Positions 42,182 to 45,538 of a DNA stretch of 45,538 bases are shown here, piece after piece. This DNA is from an archaeon GW2011_AR19 (lineage in GTDB: Archaea > Nanobdellota > Nanobdellia > Pacearchaeales > GW2011-AR1). The position numbers and the translations under genes were made by a program. The notes beneath the pieces are model-generated. The model was not told the origin of the DNA. It searched no databases and saw nothing but the letters and a program-made list of their open reading frames with translations. The stretch's first letter is position 1. Each line of letters starts with the position of its first letter. Location of the stretch: NCBI GenBank assembly GCA_000806015.1, contig JWKY01000012.1:1-45538 (forward strand), in the 5' to 3' direction.

Positions 42182-43309
42182 TCATTCTTCGTAATTATTT
42201 TCTATCTCATTCAAGAATTCTTTGAATGTTCCTTTTTGAATTCTTTCTTTTGCTTTTTCAATTAGCTTTTGCAAAAAATAAATATTATGGTAGGTTGCGA
42301 GTTTTTTGCCCGTTAATTCTTCATGAATCAGCTGGTATCTTATAAAAGCTCTTGAATAATTCCTGCACACAAAACAGTTGCAATTTTTATCTATTGGAAA
42401 TTTATCAAATTCATATTCTTTTTTTAATAATCTTAATTTTCCATTTGAAGTGAATAGAGTTCCGTGACGGGCATTTTGCGTCGGCATGCGCGAGTCAAAG
42501 ATATCAACACCTAATTTTATTGCTTTTAAAATTTCAAGAGGATTTCCAATTCCCATAAGATACACTGGCTTATTTTCAGGAATTAATTTTTTTAATTGTT
42601 TTACAACAGAAAATTCTTCTTTAATTGTTTCCCCCAATCCAAAACCTCCAATAGAATATCCGTCAAAATTTAATTTAAGAAGTTTCTTTGCCGATTTTTC
42701 TCTTAAGTCTTTGTAAATTCCTCCCTGAATTATCCCAAATAATAATTGTCTTTTTTCTTTTGAAATATTTTTTTGTATTAAATCGTGATGCTCTTTGCAT
42801 TTTTTAGCCCATAAAGAAGTTTTCTTCACTGCTTCTTCAATTTCCTTTTTTGAATTGTGATAAAGAGGCATAGAATCCAAACACATGGCAACATCGCTTC
42901 CAACATCCAGCTGAAGTTTAATATTTTTTTCAGGAGTCATAAATATTTTTTCTCCTGTCAAGGGATTTTTAAAAAAAACTCCGTCGTTGTTTGACTTAAT
43001 ATAAATGCTCTTTGAATACATCTGAAATCCTCCGGAATCGCTGAAATTTACGCCTTTGTATTTCATAAAATTTCCAATTCCTCCAAATTTTTTTAAAATT
43101 TCAGCTCCGGAACGAAGATAAAGAATTAATGCATTTGAAATTACCGCGGAAATTTTTATTTCATGAAGTTCTTCAGAAGTCAGACCTTTAACGCTTCCGC
43201 GGGTTGCAACGGGCATAAAAAAAGGAGTTTCAATTGTTCCTTTTTTTGTTTTTAAAATTCCAATTCTTGCTTTTGTTTTTTTATCTTCATGAATTATTTT
43301 GAATGCCAT
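42182..43309 (-). CDS. tgt: bacterial-type tRNA-guanine transglycosylase
   Basis: About 375 aa from ATG 43309. It has the base-exchange signature (NFSDSGGFQMYS, LFGIIQGGIYKDLREKSAKK, GYSIGGFGLGE), the nucleophile Asp in IFDSRMPTQNARHGTLFTS, and the zinc site NCNCFVCRNYSRAF ... TYHNIYF. Length, PTQNARHGTLFTS and lack of a PUA domain match bacterial queuine/preQ1 Tgt and not the longer archaeosine enzyme. It may place preQ1 or queuine at position 34 of tRNAs (inference). It diverges from asnS over a 59-bp promoter region. The upstream ATG 43378 overlaps asnS and is unlikely. Confidence 0.9.
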   Translation of the reverse strand: MAFKIIHEDKKTKARIGILKTKKGTIETPFFMPVATRGSVKGLTSEELHEIKISAVISNALILYLRSGAEILKKFGGIGNFMKYKGVNFSDSGGFQMYSKSIYIKSNNDGVFFKNPLTGEKIFMTPEKNIKLQLDVGSDVAMCLDSMPLYHNSKKEIEEAVKKTSLWAKKCKEHHDLIQKNISKEKRQLLFGIIQGGIYKDLREKSAKKLLKLNFDGYSIGGFGLGETIKEEFSVVKQLKKLIPENKPVYLMGIGNPLEILKAIKLGVDIFDSRMPTQNARHGTLFTSNGKLRLLKKEYEFDKFPIDKNCNCFVCRNYSRAFIRYQLIHEELTGKKLATYHNIYFLQKLIEKAKERIQKGTFKEFLNEIENNYEE

Positions 43310-43368
43310 AATTTTATTAATAACTATTATAAAAGAAGATTTAAATATTACCCTTTTTTTAAGATAGA
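43310..43368. promoter_or_regulatory. divergent promoter of tgt and asnS
   Basis: A 59-bp AT-rich region. gatttaaata (43338-43347) lies about 25-30 nt before the asnS ATG, and cttttataata on the other strand is about 20-25 nt before the tgt ATG, both fitting leaderless starts. Confidence 0.55.
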
Positions 43369-44697
43369 ATGCCTGCAAAAAAAGAATCAGAAATTGAAGC
43401 TCAAAAATTTATATCAATTCGCAAGGCAATGGAGCAGGAAAAAGGTAAAGTAGCTGTGCGTGGATGGGTTTATAGGGAGAGGGGAAGCAACAAATTAAAA
43501 TTTATTGTTTTAAGAGATTCTTCTGAAATTATCCAGTGTGTTCTTGAGAAAAATAAATTTGAAAAACAATGGAATGAAATTGATAAATTGCAAATTGAAT
43601 CAAGCATTGAAATTGAAGGAGAAATCAAAGAAGATAAAAGAGCGCCGACAGGTTATGAAATTTCTGCTGAAAAAATAAAGATCGTCGGCTTAAGCGAGAG
43701 TTTTCCAATTAACAGGGATTTAAACGAAGAATTGCTCGGAGACAGAAGACATCTTTGGCTAAGAAGCCGAAAAATGACTTCAATTTTAAAAATCAGAAGT
43801 ACAATCTTCGGAGCAATTCACGAATATTTTAGAAAAAATAATTTTTATGAATATCAAAGTCCGATTTTTCAGAGTGTCCAGTGCGAAGGCGGATCAACAT
43901 TATTTTCTGTTCCATACTTCGGGCAAAAAGGAGTTTTTCTCGCCCAGACCTGGCAATTATATGCAGAGCCTGCAATTTTCAGCTTGGAAAAAATTTACAC
44001 TCTTGCTCCTTCTTTCAGAGCAGAAAAATCAAAAACTTCAAGGCATTTGACGGAATATTGGCACGCAGAAATGGAAGTTGCCTGGGCAAATTTTGAGGAC
44101 ATTCTTTTTTATGGCGAGGGATTAATTAAACATATTGTAAAAAAAGTTTTAGACGAAAACAAAGAAGAGCTGAAAATTCTTGAAAGAGACGCAAAAAAAC
44201 TTGAACCGGTTATTAAGAAAAAATTTGTAAGAATGACTTATACAGAAGCGCTAAAACTCCTTAAAGAAAAAGCAAATATACATGTTGAATGGGGAAAAGA
44301 CCTTCGGACAGTTGAAGAGGACAAATTAAGTTCTATGTTTGATGTTCCGATTATGATTACAAATTATCCCAAGATTGTCAAAGCATTCTATATGAAGGAA
44401 GATTCTAAAGACAAAAAAGTTGTGCATGGAGTTGATTTTATTGCTCCCGAAAATTACGGCGAAATTATCGGCGGAAGTGAAAGAGAATCCGACATTGAAA
44501 AAATTAAAAAGAATTTAATTGAAATGAATGAAGATCCCGCGAACTATGAATTTTATTTAGATACAAGAAAATACGGGAGCATTCCGCACGGCGGTTTTGG
44601 ATTGGGAGTTGAAAGAGTTATTGCCTGGATCTGCGGTCTTGATACAATAAAAGATGCAATTGCATTTCCTAGGACGATGACGAGGTGGAAACCTTAG
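43369..44697 (+). CDS. asnS: asparaginyl-tRNA synthetase
   Basis: A 442-aa class II synthetase of AsnRS type. Seen are the OB fold (VAVRGWVYRERGSNKLKFIVLR), motif 2 region (APSFRAEKSKTSRHLTEYWH), YRKYGSIPHGGFGLGVERV-like end (TRKYGSIPHGGFGLGVERVI) and IAFPRTMTRWKP. The Asn-specific ending and VERVIAWICGLD differ from the AspRS upstream. It makes Asn-tRNA directly, so transamidation is needed only for Gln here. A hairpin and a G-rich stretch follow downstream. Confidence 0.93.
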   Translation: MPAKKESEIEAQKFISIRKAMEQEKGKVAVRGWVYRERGSNKLKFIVLRDSSEIIQCVLEKNKFEKQWNEIDKLQIESSIEIEGEIKEDKRAPTGYEISAEKIKIVGLSESFPINRDLNEELLGDRRHLWLRSRKMTSILKIRSTIFGAIHEYFRKNNFYEYQSPIFQSVQCEGGSTLFSVPYFGQKGVFLAQTWQLYAEPAIFSLEKIYTLAPSFRAEKSKTSRHLTEYWHAEMEVAWANFEDILFYGEGLIKHIVKKVLDENKEELKILERDAKKLEPVIKKKFVRMTYTEALKLLKEKANIHVEWGKDLRTVEEDKLSSMFDVPIMITNYPKIVKAFYMKEDSKDKKVVHGVDFIAPENYGEIIGGSERESDIEKIKKNLIEMNEDPANYEFYLDTRKYGSIPHGGFGLGVERVIAWICGLDTIKDAIAFPRTMTRWKP

Positions 44698-44737
44698 AAA
44701 TACCTGCTCGTTTTTCTCGCAAAAATTAATTTGCTCC

Positions 44738-44760
44738 GCGTCAGGATAAATCCATGACGC
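44738..44760 (+). terminator. hairpin after asnS
   Basis: GCGTCAGGA-taaa-TCCaTGACGC forms a nearly perfect stem with one bulge, followed by ttcgctaaga. The same ttcgctaa follows the hairpin at 24437. It may be a transcription end or a processing site. Confidence 0.5.
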
Positions 44761-44863
44761 TTCGCTAAGAAAAATTGTCGTCGTCCAGAGATTTTGAAAA
44801 GCAGAATTAATTAAACTTAGAGGTTAAATAATAAATTATGAGAATTAGCTGTGGCGGATAATT

Positions 44864-44878
44864 GGGTGGGTGGGCGGG
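44864..44878 (+). other. G-quadruplex motif in intergenic DNA
   Basis: GGGTGGGTGGGCGGG has four G triplets with single-base loops, in AT-rich surroundings. It lies in the loop of an inverted repeat TTAGCT (44845-44850) / AGCTAA (44888-44893). The whole gap 44698-45013 otherwise holds only the hairpin at 44738 and the promoter of the next gene. Confidence 0.7.
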
Positions 44879-45013
44879 ATTATATGGAGCTAACCCCAAA
44901 TTCCAAAAAATTTCCTTTTAAACTCTTTCATCATCTTCTAATGTATAGTTATCTTTAAAAGGGAAATTGATTTTTAAGAAATTACTTACTTAAATTTTAA
45001 AATTTTTTATAAA

Positions 45014-45538
45014 ATGAAAATAGGAAATATTGAATTAAAATGGCTCGGACATTCAGGATTTTTAATTATAAATTCAAAAAAAATTTACATTGACCCGTAT
45101 AATATTCCTGAAACTTCTGAAAAAGCAGATTTAATTCTTATAACCCACAGCCACTATGATCACTGCAGTTTTGAAGATATTAACAAAATTATTCAGGAAG
45201 GAACAAGAATAGTCATGCCTGCAGATTGCCAAAGCAAAATTACAAGATTTGAAACTAAAATTAAAATGGAAGTTATTGAACAAGGTCAGGAGCTGGATTT
45301 GGGCGATTTAAAAATTTCTGCTGTTCCAGCATATAATATTGACAAGCAGTTTCATCCAAAAGACGATGCCTGGCTTGGATATTTAATTAAAATGGAGGAT
45401 GTTTTGATTTATCATGCCGGCGATACAGACATCATTCCGGAAATGCAAAAATTAACTGGACACAGGCAGGAAGGAAAAGAATTTGTCGCGCTTCTCCCGG
45501 TCGGCGGGAGATTTACAATGTCTGCAGAAGAAGCTGCT
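45014..45538 (+). CDS. metallo-beta-lactamase-fold hydrolase (UPF0173 type), truncated by window edge
   Basis: The first 175 codons from ATG 45014 (MKIGNIELKWLGHSGFLI). It has the zinc motif THSHYDHCSFEDI (HxHxDH) and a later YHAGDTDIIPEM, plus LLPVGGRFTMSAEEAA at the edge. These are the features of UPF0173-like MBL hydrolases. Substrate unknown. A TATA-like aattttttataaaatg region lies directly before the start. Confidence 0.85.
   Translation, partial: MKIGNIELKWLGHSGFLIINSKKIYIDPYNIPETSEKADLILITHSHYDHCSFEDINKIIQEGTRIVMPADCQSKITRFETKIKMEVIEQGQELDLGDLKISAVPAYNIDKQFHPKDDAWLGYLIKMEDVLIYHAGDTDIIPEMQKLTGHRQEGKEFVALLPVGGRFTMSAEEAA

Overview
The window is AT-rich DNA of an archaeon, most probably a DPANN lineage such as Pacearchaeota or Woesearchaeota (taxon is inference). 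The evidence is an archaeal information-processing set (PCNA, MCM, TBP, an archaeo-eukaryotic primase-like protein, ATP-dependent DNA ligase, an RPA-like OB protein, GatE, pyruvoyl arginine decarboxylase, an archaeal-type RNase P RNA). TATA-like boxes about 25 nt upstream of start codons suggest leaderless transcripts. Many secreted cysteine-rich proteins of unknown function fit the same picture.

Layout. 1-16.3 kb, mostly minus strand, is an accessory and cell-surface region. It holds a family of small secreted proteins with signal peptides ending in Ala-Gln or Ser-Gln, a predicted outer-membrane-type beta-barrel with a truncated duplicate, and a three-gene surface locus (255, 719 and 826 aa) interrupted by inserted cassettes. 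Four HEPN/nucleotidyltransferase (MNT)-type pairs, two clear and two tentative, lie here. 3.4-5.3 kb and 16.5-18.8 kb hold two loci that look like compact RiPP (ribosomally made, modified peptide) systems. Locus A has a 49-aa precursor, a Tiki/TraB-like protein and an E1/ThiF-like enzyme with a peptide-clamp domain. Locus B has a 60-aa precursor with a Cys-rich core and a radical SAM/SPASM enzyme with a PqqD-like domain, next to an HExxH protein. The two precursors share the start MEQLEK and a promoter with a 26-nt identical stretch.

19-31 kb contains pcna, a DUF2283/nuclease-like pair, the primase-like gene, a Fic/ribbon-helix-helix cassette, cell-surface proteins, DNA ligase, a swapped-hairpin/NTase/helical fusion with a decayed partner, and a PD-(D/E)XK nuclease. 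31-34.6 kb has RNase P RNA, tRNA-Phe(GAA), TBP and several copies of a repeat element with terminal inverted repeats. 34.6-45.5 kb has MCM, an RPA-like protein, GatE without its usual inserted domain, arginine decarboxylase, AspRS, a bacterial-type tRNA-guanine transglycosylase divergent from AsnRS, and the start of a metallo-beta-lactamase-fold protein.

The most interesting material is the pair of putative RiPP loci with one shared leader and promoter cassette, the repeat family (one copy of which sits in frame inside a signal peptide), and the bacterial-looking outer-membrane barrel in an archaeal context.
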